Source: Firmicutes bacterium CAG:238
GTDB lineage: Bacteria; Bacillota; Clostridia; Peptostreptococcales; Anaerovoracaceae
Reading direction: 5' to 3'
NCBI GenBank assembly: GCA_000435615.1
Contig: FR882013.1
Span: 29,881-79,081, forward strand
DNA length: 49,201 bases
The stretch's first letter is position 1. Each line of letters begins with the position of its first letter. The notes under the pieces were generated by a model that had not been told where the DNA came from, made no database searches, and saw only the letters and a list, made by a program, of their open reading frames with translations. This document shows, piece after piece, positions 31,873 to 40,544 of the stretch. Made by a program: the position numbers and the translations under genes.

Positions 31873-33192
31873 ATGGCAGATTTAAAGGGCGCAGCCTATG
31901 CTGCAGAAGGAGCAATCGGCAAAATACATGAGTTTGAAAAATTCGGATCGGTGCTCGGACTGGAAAGAATGACAAAACTGCTTGACATTCTCGGAAATCC
32001 GCAGGATGAGTTGAAGGTTATTCATGTTGCCGGAACCAACGGCAAAGGCTCAACTTGCAAATTTATTTACAGTGTATTACAGGAATGCGGGTATAAAGTG
32101 GGGCTTTATACCTCGCCCTTTCTGGAAATCTTTAATGAAAGAATCGAATTTGACGGAAATTATATCAGTGATGAGGATTTGTCCGTATACACGGACAGAG
32201 TTCTTGCTGCCGTAAAACAGATGACAGACGCAGGGCTGCAGTCACCGACGGAATTTGAAGTGATTACCGCCATAGCTTTTTTGTACTTCAAAGAAAAGAA
32301 AACGGACTATGTTGTGCTTGAAGTAGGCCTGGGCGGAAGAGGAGACTCCACCAATGTTTGCAAGAAACCGCTTATCTCGGTAATCACATCCATATCCTAT
32401 GACCACACGGACCGCCTCGGCAATACCCTTGCGGAAATTGCCTCGGAAAAAGCCGGCATCATCAAAGACGGCTGCCCGGTTGTCACAAGTGCCGAAGCAG
32501 ACGAAGCACTCGCCGTCATCGAGCAGGCCGCGGCAGAACACGGCTCCATGTACTTCGAAACCCGCAATCTGCCTTGCCTGATTACAGCCGAAACCTTCGG
32601 TGGCTCCAAATTCGACATTGATATTCAGGGAGTCACATTCAAAAACCTTGAAATAAGCATGATAGGCCGCCATCAGGTCAAAAACGCAGCCGTGGCTGTA
32701 GCAGCCCTGTGCATTTTGGAAGAGAACGGAGACATCCGACTTCCGAACGAAGCACTGCGCGCCGGGCTCAAGAAAGCAAAGCAGATCGGCAGATTCGAGA
32801 TTATGACGCCGCCGGGACAAAAGCCGGTCTACATCATTGACGGTGCACACAACCCGGACGGCGCTCTTGCTCTCCGCAGAACGATGACAACCTTCTGTGC
32901 GGATTCGAAAATTCTGATGGTTACCGGTATGCTTGCCGACAAAGATACCGATACTATATTGAAGGAATTTACGCAGATTACAGGCGACTTTATTGTCACG
33001 GAGCCGGTAAATCCACGCAGAATGTCAAAAGAAGAGCTGAAAGCGAAAATAGAGGCTCTGGGCGGCAGTGTAAAAGCGGCTGCAGAGCATGAAGAGGCTC
33101 TTCATGCAGCAAAGGCAATGCAGGACGAGTACGATGTGATCTTATTTGCCGGCTCGCTGTATCTGATCGGAGAAATCAGGAGGATGTTATGA
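31873..33192 (+). CDS. folC: Folylpolyglutamate synthase / dihydrofolate synthase
   Basis: 439 residues. Adds glutamate to folates (and possibly to dihydropteroate). ATP loop HVAGTNGKGSTCKFI (about 52-66), LYTSPFLEIFNERI, the catalytic loop region DYVVLEVGLGGRGDSTN, SISYDHTDRLGNTLAEIASEKAGI and the C-terminal Mur-ligase-like IDGAHNPDGALALRR. AGAGGTAAG precedes ATG 31873. It is 35 bases after valS without a terminator, so read-through from the T-box transcript is likely; the stop overlaps the acetyltransferase start (ATGA). Confidence 0.93.
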   Translation: MADLKGAAYAAEGAIGKIHEFEKFGSVLGLERMTKLLDILGNPQDELKVIHVAGTNGKGSTCKFIYSVLQECGYKVGLYTSPFLEIFNERIEFDGNYISDEDLSVYTDRVLAAVKQMTDAGLQSPTEFEVITAIAFLYFKEKKTDYVVLEVGLGGRGDSTNVCKKPLISVITSISYDHTDRLGNTLAEIASEKAGIIKDGCPVVTSAEADEALAVIEQAAAEHGSMYFETRNLPCLITAETFGGSKFDIDIQGVTFKNLEISMIGRHQVKNAAVAVAALCILEENGDIRLPNEALRAGLKKAKQIGRFEIMTPPGQKPVYIIDGAHNPDGALALRRTMTTFCADSKILMVTGMLADKDTDTILKEFTQITGDFIVTEPVNPRRMSKEELKAKIEALGGSVKAAAEHEEALHAAKAMQDEYDVILFAGSLYLIGEIRRML

Positions 33193-33674
33193 AATTTATT
33201 TTGCGTTCGACAGACGAATACGACAGACTCGTCAAGTTTTTCGTAGAGAACAAGCTGGAATTCGACGGCGACGAGGAAGTGGATACGGATATTCTCAAAT
33301 GCTGGAAGATATCCCAGGCGGAGGGAGATGACCTCAAGCATATCAAGACAGATAACCGGGACGGCAAAGATTTTATTGCTGCGGGATGCGTTTTGGCGAT
33401 GCGAGAGGGTAAATACATCATAGACGGAATCGCTGTAGACCCGGCCATGCGAAAATTCGGCCTGGGCAGACTTTTGATTAATAAAGCGAAAGAAGAGGTT
33501 TTGGCAAGAGGCGGAGATGCACTCTATCTGGTTGCCAGAGCACCTGAATTTTTCAGACGGCTGGGCTTTGAAACAATACCTGCCGACAACGCACCGAACT
33601 TCTTCGAATGCAAGTACTGCCCGCAGTACGGGAAAGAATGTCATCCCGAAATAATGAAATTGGATTTGAAATGA
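33189..33674 (+). CDS. GNAT-family N-acetyltransferase with C-terminal Cys cluster
   Basis: 161 residues. GNAT core: DFIAAGCVLAMREGKYIIDGIAVDPAMRKFGLGRLLINKAKEE holds the acetyl-CoA loop (RKFGLGRLL), followed by LYLVARAPEFFRRLGFE. After the fold, C141, C144 and C151 in CKYCPQYGKEC suggest a small metal or disulfide site; similar tails occur in other Clostridia GNAT proteins. Substrate unknown. Start overlaps the folC stop by four bases and the end overlaps the next gene slightly, so it is in one operon. Confidence 0.82.
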   Translation: MKFILRSTDEYDRLVKFFVENKLEFDGDEEVDTDILKCWKISQAEGDDLKHIKTDNRDGKDFIAAGCVLAMREGKYIIDGIAVDPAMRKFGLGRLLINKAKEEVLARGGDALYLVARAPEFFRRLGFETIPADNAPNFFECKYCPQYGKECHPEIMKLDLK

Positions 33675-34447
33675 AAGAAAAAGACATGAATTACAGTAAA
33701 CTTTTGCAGGGAATACTCGACATAGCCGAAGAAATGCTGGTCGCGGGCGCGGAAGTCAGCCGCGTTGAGGACAGTGTGGAGCGCATGTGCAGCGCATACG
33801 GCTGTGATCGGGTAAATGTTTTTGTTATTACCTCAAATATACAGGTTACAATGGAAGACCCGGACGGGGAGATTGTAACGCAGATACGAAGAGTTGTAAG
33901 AAATGATGTCAACTTTGACAGGCTTGATTTTCTTAATGACTTGTCAAGATATGTGTGCAGAAATTTACCATCGGTCGAAGAACTGCGCGAACGCTTCGAC
34001 GAAGTGATGCAGAGAAAGCAGCAGCCGATTGCCTTGAGCCTTCTGAGTGGGATGGCAATCGGCGGAAGTTTTGCTGTCTTTTTCGGGGGAAACATTCAAG
34101 ACGGAATCGCAGCGGCAGTCTGCGGTCTTGCGACCGTCGTGCTCAATTTAGTGGTTTCGAAGCTGGGACAGAATCCGCTTGCAAACATATTCATTGTTTC
34201 GTTTGCAGCGGGAATTCTTTCGGTTATTACGGTATGGCTCGGAATCGGCATGCATACCGACAAAATAATGATAGGTGTAATCATGCTTCTGATTCCGGGA
34301 ATTGCGATGACAAACGGAGTCAGAGACATGCTTACCGGGGACATTGCTACGGGGATGCTCAGAGTTGCAAATGCGCTTCTGCTTGCGATTGCAATTGCAT
34401 GCGGTTTTGCGCTTTCCCTTTTTGTGACGGGAGGCGGACTGATATGA
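33671..34447 (+). CDS. Threonine/serine exporter, ThrE N-terminal subunit
   Basis: 258 residues from ATG 33671. An N-terminal cytosolic part (EEMLVAGAEVSRVEDSVERMCSAYG) is the ThrE family signature; from about 120, five hydrophobic helices follow (LSLLSGMAIGGSFAVFFGG, AAVCGLATVVLNLVVS, IFIVSFAAGILSVITVW, MIGVIMLLIPGIAMTNGVRD, LLAIAIACGFALSLFV). In many Firmicutes the exporter is made from two proteins, this one and the ThrE2 protein encoded next. It would export threonine or serine across the membrane. Overlaps the neighbours by four bases on each side. Confidence 0.87.
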   Translation: MKEKDMNYSKLLQGILDIAEEMLVAGAEVSRVEDSVERMCSAYGCDRVNVFVITSNIQVTMEDPDGEIVTQIRRVVRNDVNFDRLDFLNDLSRYVCRNLPSVEELRERFDEVMQRKQQPIALSLLSGMAIGGSFAVFFGGNIQDGIAAAVCGLATVVLNLVVSKLGQNPLANIFIVSFAAGILSVITVWLGIGMHTDKIMIGVIMLLIPGIAMTNGVRDMLTGDIATGMLRVANALLLAIAIACGFALSLFVTGGGLI

Positions 34448-34875
34448 TGATACAGATTGCAGTAGCTTTCATAGGATCACTTGGATTTGCCGTTTTTCTC
34501 AAAATGAAAGGAAAACAGGCTTTGATGGCAGGAGTCGGCGGCGGACTCACATGGGCACTTTTTCTGGCTTTGCAAAATTATATGGGGGGATTGTTCTTGC
34601 CGAATCTTTTGGCCTCCGTATTTGTGGGCATATACGCAGAAATCATGGCACGCGTAAACCGCACTCCGGCAACGATTTTTCTGACCACAGGTGCGGTTCC
34701 ACTGATTCCGGGCGGAAGTCTTTATTACACCATGCTTGGCCTGGTATCAAACGATGAGCTTATGTTCGCTGAAAACGGAAGCAAAGCGGCGATTATTGCG
34801 CTTGCTATTGCGCTTGGTTTTGTAATCGTAGCCATAGCAAACAACCTTCATCTCAGAATTCAGAAAGGGCAGTAA
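34444..34875 (+). CDS. Threonine/serine exporter, ThrE2-type membrane subunit
   Basis: 143 residues, ATG 34444 overlapping the ThrE N-terminal gene stop. Four membrane helices (IQIAVAFIGSLGFAVFLK, GVGGGLTWALFLALQ, LPNLLASVFVGIYAEIMA, IIALAIALGFVIVAIANN) with PATIFLTTGAVPLIPGGSLYY between them, the ThrE2/DUF3815-type core. It forms the second half of the split exporter. Confidence 0.87.
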   Translation: MMIQIAVAFIGSLGFAVFLKMKGKQALMAGVGGGLTWALFLALQNYMGGLFLPNLLASVFVGIYAEIMARVNRTPATIFLTTGAVPLIPGGSLYYTMLGLVSNDELMFAENGSKAAIIALAIALGFVIVAIANNLHLRIQKGQ

Positions 34876-34876
34876 C

Positions 34877-36514
34877 ATGAGAAAACTTGCGGAATTCATA
34901 AAAAAACACAAAATTATAACGATTCTGCTCGCTGTAGCGATATTGCTTCTTGCAAAGAGCCTGTTTTTTAAGGATGAAGCAGCAGGTTACCTTCAGGAGA
35001 CAGCGGAAAAGCGCGACATCGTAACTTACAACAGCTTTGTTGGCAACGTGGAACCGGCATCGGACATACAGCTTGTGGCACAGGCCTCGGAAGAGGTGGT
35101 GAGCCTAGCGGTGAAAAACGGAGACAAAGTCAAAACCGGAGATGTTATCGCAGAGCTTGACACCACCGCAATCGATTACAATATCAAGCTCCAGGAAGCG
35201 AACCTGGAAACCGCAAAGAGAAACAATAAATTCAACATTTCCGATGCAAAGCACGGATACGAAAGCTACAAGGAAAGCATTGACAGGGGACTCAACACTT
35301 CCATTGAGAGTGCAAGAACACAGATGAACAGTGCCAAAGATGCGCTTCAAGATGCAAAAGACGAGTATGAAGATGCGAAGAAATCATTGGAAAACGGCAG
35401 CTATGAAGGCATCCAAAGCATATATCTGCAGCGGGAACAGGCCTACCGGGCATATTTGAGTGCCTCCCAAGCCTCTTCGGATGCGTACCGTACATATTCA
35501 TCAAAATATAAAGAATATACAGAGGCAAAGAAAGCGTATGACGATGCGGTAAATTCCTCCGCAGAGAACATTGCAATACTGAAGACAGCAATGGACAGTG
35601 CGAAAATGGCAATGGACTCCGCAAAGACGCAGGCAGATGCGGCGGACAGAAGCTACGAAAACGCACGCGATACATACAATGACACAGATACGGCATATAA
35701 GAACTCCAAGAAGAGTATTTTAAAGAAACTCGAAAGTGCTGTTGACACTGCACAGACCGGGTACGACACCGCTAAGAAAAATTTTGAAATTGCGGAGTTT
35801 CAGGTTAACCAGCAGCTTGAGAGTTACGAAGCCGCATACGATAAGACAAAAGCACTCAGCGATGTAAGTGCAGCGGAAATACAGCTCAACCAGCTGAAAG
35901 CAACGCGTGCGGATTATATCATCAAGGCGCCTTGCGACGGAACCGTGACGCAGCTTTCTCTTGAAAAAGGGGAAATGGCAACAATGGGAATGCCGGTCGC
36001 AACGATTTCAAATCTTGACGGAATGCAGGTGAATATCAAGGTAGACGAATACACGATAAAAAACGTGCATGTTTCAAGCCCGGTAAAGATCTTGATTGAT
36101 GCCATCGACAAAGAATATGAGGGGATTCTCATTGAGGTGGATAAGACCGCAACCGTTGAAGGCGGCGTGTCCTATTTTAACGCAAAAGTAAGCTTTACCC
36201 CGGATGAACTTGTGAAGGCAGGAATGAGCGTAGAAGTAAAACTCACGAGAATCGACGAAAGAAATGTTTTGAGCGTTTCACAAGTGAGCCTGCAATACAA
36301 TGAAGACAATACGGCATATGTCCTCGTTAAGGATGCGGGCGGAAGCATGGAGCAAAGACAGCTTGTGCTGGGCGCCTCGGATGGCATCTATGTGGAAGTT
36401 AAGGACGGGCTCAGCGAAGGCGAAGAAATATTTTATCCGAAAAAATTTGATTTTAATATGGAAGAAATGGATTCCATGCGAGAAGCAAGAAACTCCATGA
36501 TGCTGGGTGAATGA
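34877..36514 (+). CDS. MacA-like periplasmic-adaptor-type protein of an ABC efflux system
   Basis: 545 residues, membrane-anchored by one N-terminal helix (about 13-30, TILLAVAILLLAKSLFF). The HlyD/MacA order is clear: lipoyl half (SEEVVSLAVKNGDKVKTGDVIAELD), a very long coiled coil (about 95-335) rich in Ala, Asp, Ser, Tyr with repeated AMDSAKMAMDSAKTQADAAD-like units, second lipoyl half (APCDGTVTQLSLEKGEMATMG), beta-barrel (VNIKVDEYTIKNV) and membrane-proximal domain. In a Gram-positive cell it acts outside the membrane with the ABC proteins encoded next. Starts one base after the ThrE2 stop; the cargo is unknown. Confidence 0.88.
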   Translation: MRKLAEFIKKHKIITILLAVAILLLAKSLFFKDEAAGYLQETAEKRDIVTYNSFVGNVEPASDIQLVAQASEEVVSLAVKNGDKVKTGDVIAELDTTAIDYNIKLQEANLETAKRNNKFNISDAKHGYESYKESIDRGLNTSIESARTQMNSAKDALQDAKDEYEDAKKSLENGSYEGIQSIYLQREQAYRAYLSASQASSDAYRTYSSKYKEYTEAKKAYDDAVNSSAENIAILKTAMDSAKMAMDSAKTQADAADRSYENARDTYNDTDTAYKNSKKSILKKLESAVDTAQTGYDTAKKNFEIAEFQVNQQLESYEAAYDKTKALSDVSAAEIQLNQLKATRADYIIKAPCDGTVTQLSLEKGEMATMGMPVATISNLDGMQVNIKVDEYTIKNVHVSSPVKILIDAIDKEYEGILIEVDKTATVEGGVSYFNAKVSFTPDELVKAGMSVEVKLTRIDERNVLSVSQVSLQYNEDNTAYVLVKDAGGSMEQRQLVLGASDGIYVEVKDGLSEGEEIFYPKKFDFNMEEMDSMREARNSMMLGE

Positions 36515-36515
36515 T

Positions 36516-37211
36516 ATGGCAGTGAAAGAAATTCTCAGAATGGAAAAAATTGTGAAGCAATATGTCATGGGCGAGGAAGTCTCCACCGTTCTTAAAGGCA
36601 TCGACCTTACCGTAAACGAGGGCGAATTTCTTGCGGTTCTGGGTCCTTCGGGAAGCGGCAAGTCAACACTCATGAATATCATAGGCTGCCTCGACACGCC
36701 AACTTCGGGGGATTATTACCTTTCCGGCAGACATATTTTCAACCAGGATGAAAAAACACTGGCGCATATCCGAAGCAAAGAGATCGGATTTATTTTCCAG
36801 TCCTTTTATCTTTTGCAGCGTCAGAGTGCCCTTGACAATGTAATGCTTCCTCTGATATATGCCGGAATGAATACGAGGGAACGCGAAGAAAGAGCGAAAC
36901 TCATGCTGGAGCGTGTCGGACTTGCGGATAAAATGTATCATTTTCCGAATCAAATGTCCGGCGGTCAGCAGCAGCGCGTTGCGATTGCAAGAGCAATTTC
37001 AACCAATCCCACGATTCTGCTTGCGGATGAACCTACGGGTGCACTGGACCAGAAAACAGGCGAACAGGTCATGGAAATCTTCCACGAACTCAATGAAGAG
37101 GGAAGAACAATTATAATGATCACGCATGATTCCAAAATCGCATCGCATGCAAAGCGCATCGTGCGTATTCTTGACGGAAATATAAGCGAGGGAGGCTTGG
37201 AAGATGCCTAA
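36516..37211 (+). CDS. ABC transporter ATP-binding protein (MacB/LolD-type)
   Basis: 231 residues from ATG 36516. Walker A GPSGSGKST, Q-loop FIFQSFYLL, signature MSGGQQQRVAIARA, Walker B ILLADEPTGALD and H-switch MITHD are complete. The NIIGCLDTPTSGDYYLSGRH start and long C-terminal SHAKRIVRILDG are those of the MacB/LolD/FtsE clade that works with FtsX-like permeases in efflux or peptide export. Overlaps the permease start by eight bases. Confidence 0.95.
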   Translation: MAVKEILRMEKIVKQYVMGEEVSTVLKGIDLTVNEGEFLAVLGPSGSGKSTLMNIIGCLDTPTSGDYYLSGRHIFNQDEKTLAHIRSKEIGFIFQSFYLLQRQSALDNVMLPLIYAGMNTREREERAKLMLERVGLADKMYHFPNQMSGGQQQRVAIARAISTNPTILLADEPTGALDQKTGEQVMEIFHELNEEGRTIIMITHDSKIASHAKRIVRILDGNISEGGLEDA

Positions 37212-38406
37212 ACTCAGCATGATAAAAGAAAGCGTAATCATGTCCGTCCAAAACATCGTTTCGAACAAGATGCGTTCCTTTCTTACCACACTCGGAATTA
37301 TCATAGGTGTAGCTGCGGTAATCGCGATGGTAACGACGGTTTCTGCCGTTTCGGACTACATGATGGATGAGTTTTCGAGCCTCGGAGCGGGGACTCTTAC
37401 CGTCAACGCACCCGGAACGGCTCTCAAAGCGGGTCTTACGGAAAACGACTTGGAAGAGATAAAAAAACTCGACAATGTCAAGGGAATCGCACCGTCTGTA
37501 AGCGTATATGCAAAAGTCGTAAGGAATGACTATGTCAGTGACGATGTAACCGTAACCGGAAAGAACGAGACATATTTTCAAAAAAACGACGAGATGGTGA
37601 CCTACGGAAGGGCCTTCACAGCACAGGACATGGATGGAACGGTTACCGTCTGCTTGATTGACGATACTCTTGCGAAAACATTTTTCCTGGGAGAAGATCC
37701 CCTCGGGAAAACGATTCGCATAGGTGGAATCCGCTATACCGTAATCGGGCTTTGTGCCCCTGACGATACCATGATGAGCATGATGGTCGGAGTGAAAGAG
37801 AGCGACGGAAATATCTACATCCCGTACAAAAATGCGCTGAGCATGAACGGCAGGAATTTTGTTACGAGTCTTGAAGTATACATTGACAACACAGAACTGA
37901 CAAGCACTTTGGTAGACAATCTTGAAGCTTTTCTTGACAACACATTCAACAATTCCGAAAGTGCGTACAGCATTATCAACATGGAGAGCCTTCTTGACAT
38001 GATGGATACCATGTACGATATGATGAATAAACTGCTTGCTGGGATTGCCTCAATATCGCTTCTTGTCGGCGGAATCGGAATTATGAACATGATGCTTGTA
38101 AATGTGAGCGAAAGAACACGGGAAATCGGACTTCGCAAAGCACTCGGTGCGGAGCCGAAGATTATACAGCTTCAATTCCTGATCGAGTCCATTATTTTGT
38201 CACTAATGGGCGGCGCAATCGGAATTTTGTCCGGCGAGCTGCTTTCCTATGTGGCACTTTCGGCAATCGGAACGGGCTTTGAGGTGAACTTGTCAGCGGT
38301 TGCCTTGGGATTCGGATTTTCATTTGCGGTCGGAATTGTCTTCGGCTGGGCACCCGCAAGAAAGGCAAGCCGGCTGAATCCAATTGATGCCCTTCGCAGC
38401 GAATAA
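37204..38406 (+). CDS. ABC transporter permease (MacB/FtsX family)
   Basis: 400 residues. First helix at about 20-42 (RSFLTTLGIIIGVAAVIAMVT), an extracellular MacB periplasmic-core domain (about 50-275) and three C-terminal FtsX helices (LLAGIASISLLVGGIGIMNMML; SIILSLMGGAIGILSGELLS; AVALGFGFSFAVGIVFGWAPA). VSERTREIGLRKALGAEP is the coupling helix signature of MacB permeases, and it ends ARKASRLNPIDALRSE. With the adaptor and ATPase it makes a MacAB-like tripartite efflux or export system. Confidence 0.95.
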   Translation: MPKLSMIKESVIMSVQNIVSNKMRSFLTTLGIIIGVAAVIAMVTTVSAVSDYMMDEFSSLGAGTLTVNAPGTALKAGLTENDLEEIKKLDNVKGIAPSVSVYAKVVRNDYVSDDVTVTGKNETYFQKNDEMVTYGRAFTAQDMDGTVTVCLIDDTLAKTFFLGEDPLGKTIRIGGIRYTVIGLCAPDDTMMSMMVGVKESDGNIYIPYKNALSMNGRNFVTSLEVYIDNTELTSTLVDNLEAFLDNTFNNSESAYSIINMESLLDMMDTMYDMMNKLLAGIASISLLVGGIGIMNMMLVNVSERTREIGLRKALGAEPKIIQLQFLIESIILSLMGGAIGILSGELLSYVALSAIGTGFEVNLSAVALGFGFSFAVGIVFGWAPARKASRLNPIDALRSE

Positions 38407-38432
38407 ATATAGGCATACTTTTTCTCTAAAGT

Positions 38433-38462
38433 AATAGAATGTATAGACACTAAAACTTTAGG
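38433..38462 (+). promoter_or_regulatory. Inverted repeat overlapping the leader of the SSB-like gene
   Basis: CTAAAGT at about 38427-38433 and ACTTTAG at 38456-38462 are complementary, the right copy touching the AGGAGG ribosome site. This could fold the leader and modulate translation; the arms are short and no data support it. Confidence 0.25.
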
Positions 38463-38470
38463 AGGAAAAA

Positions 38471-39073
38471 ATGGAAAGTAATGTAGCGGAACTTTGCGGT
38501 GTTGTGCTTTCAGAGTTAAGATTCAGTCACAAAACTTACGGCGAAATTTTTTATACTTTCGTTCTGGGAATCGAACGCAGAAGCGGATATATCGATGAAA
38601 TAAACATTATGGTTTCGGAGCGGCTGATTTTTGACAATCCGCCGAGAGAAGGAGATTTTGTTGAGATAAAAGGCCAGATAAGGACCTACAACGAGATTGT
38701 GGATGAAAAAAACAAACTTAATGTTGTTGTTTTTGCCAAGGAAATATATCAAAGTGAAAATTTCGGATATAACGAGAATTACATCTATCTGGAAGGGTTT
38801 CTCTGCAAAGAGCCATTGAAGCGAACCTCGCCTCTCGGACGCGAAATCTGCGATATGATGCTTGCTGTAAACCGCATGTATAACAAATCCGACTACATAC
38901 CGTGCATCGCGTGGGGCAGAAATGCCGGATATGCCGAAAAACTCGGGGTTGGCACCAAGCTTGCGCTGGAGGGAAGAATTCAAAGCAGAGAATACAAAAA
39001 GAAGCTTGATGACGGCACTGCCGAGATGCGGAAGGCTTTTGAAGTATCCGTAGTCAAGCTGGAGGAAGCATAA
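38471..39073 (+). CDS. Single-stranded DNA-binding-like protein with two OB folds
   Basis: 200 residues. Two successive OB-fold patterns: residues about 5-95 (NVAELCGVVLSELRFSHKTY through REGDFVEIKGQIRTYNE) and about 105-195 (NYIYLEGFLCKEPLKRTSPL, EICDMMLAVNRMYNKSDYIPCIAWGRNA, LEGRIQSREY). The second carries the typical SSB signature W-G-R-N and the EICD-MLAVNR strand. No acidic SSB tail is present, unlike the replicative Ssb. The protein may act in repair or at the fork. AGGAGG before ATG; single gene with its own terminator. Confidence 0.75.
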   Translation: MESNVAELCGVVLSELRFSHKTYGEIFYTFVLGIERRSGYIDEINIMVSERLIFDNPPREGDFVEIKGQIRTYNEIVDEKNKLNVVVFAKEIYQSENFGYNENYIYLEGFLCKEPLKRTSPLGREICDMMLAVNRMYNKSDYIPCIAWGRNAGYAEKLGVGTKLALEGRIQSREYKKKLDDGTAEMRKAFEVSVVKLEEA

Positions 39074-39095
39074 TTCAAAATAATATTACCGATGC

Positions 39096-39129
39096 AAAAT
39101 CCATTTTGCCTGCGGCGGAATGGATTTTT
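39096..39129 (+). terminator. Terminator of the SSB-like gene
   Basis: AAAATCCATT (39096-39105) pairs with AATGGATTTT (39119-39128), 10 bp, 13-base loop, T-run. Confidence 0.8.
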
Positions 39130-39161
39130 GACTGCACATAAATTATCCGTGAAAATCCTCC

Positions 39162-39191
39162 TTGACACATCCCTGCCTTATATGCTACAAT
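39162..39191 (+). promoter_or_regulatory. Promoter of the pyr operon
   Basis: TTGACA (39162-39167), 18-base spacer, TACAAT (39186-39191). It precedes the attenuator by about 25 bases. Confidence 0.82.
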
Positions 39192-39214
39192 AGCTGGCGA
39201 AAGAAATCTTTAAG

Positions 39215-39335
39215 CACGATACAGAGATGTCGGCAAGATGGACATAGGAAGACAAACAGCGGAAGCCCTCAGAACAGGTGCTTGCGTTAGTGTGTTATGT
39301 ATGACCGTAATCTTGCCGTAGGGCAGGATTTTTTT
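39215..39335 (+). promoter_or_regulatory. PyrR-type transcription attenuator of the pyr operon
   Basis: Terminator: AATCTTGCC (39309-39317) pairs with GGCAGGATT (39322-39330), 9 bp with one G-U, followed by seven T. Competing antiterminator arm: GGCAAGAT (39232-39239) is exactly complementary to the terminator's ATCTTGCC. A hairpin CGATACAGAGATGTCG (39217-39232), with a CAGAGA loop that partly resembles the PyrR site, overlaps the antiterminator arm and could block it when UMP-bound PyrR holds it. PyrR is not encoded in the window. Confidence 0.8.
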
Positions 39336-39356
39336 ATGCCCAAAGGAGGATTGGCA

Positions 39357-40544
39357 ATGAAAAAATATTTCGCGGAGCGTTTTAAAGAAAAATTTAAGAA
39401 CAAGTTTGGTGATTTCTCCGATGAATCGTTTTTGATAATCCCTTCTTTTGTGGATGTACATGTACATTTGCGAGAGCCGGGATTTTTTTTTAAGGAAACC
39501 ATAGCAAGCGGAAGCCGTGCGGCAGCAGCTTCGGGATACGGACACATCTTTTCGATGCCGAATCTGAATCCGGTGCCCGATACGCTCGAAAACCTCAAAG
39601 TGCAGCTCAAGCTAATCGAAAAAAATGCCTGCATCGATGTAAGGCCTTACGGAGCAATTACGATGGGTGAGCAGGGCAGGGAACTTGCGGAGCTTGAAGA
39701 GATGGCACCGTTTGTCATCGGTTTCAGCGATGATGGTGTGGGGCTGAACGACCCCGACCTGATGAAGAAGGCAATGGAAACTGCAAAGTACCATAACCTT
39801 CTTATTGCAGCGCATTGCGAGGATCTGACTCTGAGAAACGGCGGCTATATTCATGACGGAGATTATGCGAAGAGACACGGGCATAAGGGGATTTCCTCCG
39901 AAAGCGAATGGAAACCGATACAGCGTGATTTGAAGCTGGCAGAAGAGACAGGCTGTAAATACCACGTCTGCCACATTTCCACGAAGGAAAGCGTGGAAAT
40001 TATCGCCGAAGCCAAGGCAAGAGGCGTGGATGTCACCTGCGAAACCGCGCCGCACTACCTGATTTTTAAGGACGAGGATTTGCAGGAGGACGGAAGATTC
40101 AAGATGAATCCGCCGATTCGCAGCGAGAAAGACCGCGAGGCACTCAGAAAAGGGATTCTCGACGGAACCATCGATATGATTGCGACCGACCACGCGCCGC
40201 ACAGCGAAGAAGAAAAAGCAAAGGGACTTGCGGGCAGCGCGATGGGAATTGTGGGACTGGAAACCGCATTTCCGGTGCTTTATACGGAGCTTGTAAAGAG
40301 CGGAATTCTGCCGCTTGAGCGATTAGTCGAATTGATGGCAGAAGCCCCAAGACGCAGATTCGGTCTCCCGTCGGCGGAAGAGGCAGACGATTGGGCGGTG
40401 TGGAATATTGCCGAAAGCTATATAATCTGCCCGGAAAACTTCATTTCAATGGGAAGAGCGACGCCGTTTGCGGGGCAAGAGGTTTACGGAAAATGCGTGC
40501 TGAATCTACTCGGCGGAAAGACGGTTTGGGAGGACAAAAAATGA
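39357..40544 (+). CDS. pyrC: Dihydroorotase (class III)
   Basis: 395 residues from ATG 39357 after AAAGGAGG. Cyclises carbamoyl-aspartate to dihydroorotate. Zinc motif DVHVHLREPG (about 33-42), FSMPNLNPVPDT, IAAHCEDLTL (metal His), HVCHISTKESVEII and IDMIATDHAPHSEEEK (catalytic Asp) are all present. First gene behind the attenuator; stop overlaps the pyrK start by four bases. Confidence 0.95.
   Translation: MKKYFAERFKEKFKNKFGDFSDESFLIIPSFVDVHVHLREPGFFFKETIASGSRAAAASGYGHIFSMPNLNPVPDTLENLKVQLKLIEKNACIDVRPYGAITMGEQGRELAELEEMAPFVIGFSDDGVGLNDPDLMKKAMETAKYHNLLIAAHCEDLTLRNGGYIHDGDYAKRHGHKGISSESEWKPIQRDLKLAEETGCKYHVCHISTKESVEIIAEAKARGVDVTCETAPHYLIFKDEDLQEDGRFKMNPPIRSEKDREALRKGILDGTIDMIATDHAPHSEEEKAKGLAGSAMGIVGLETAFPVLYTELVKSGILPLERLVELMAEAPRRRFGLPSAEEADDWAVWNIAESYIICPENFISMGRATPFAGQEVYGKCVLNLLGGKTVWEDKK

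Noticed and set aside
34444..34875. ThrE split by a frameshift mutation
   Set aside because: The two coding regions overlap in an ATGA arrangement and two-protein ThrE systems are normal in Firmicutes, so this is not damage.
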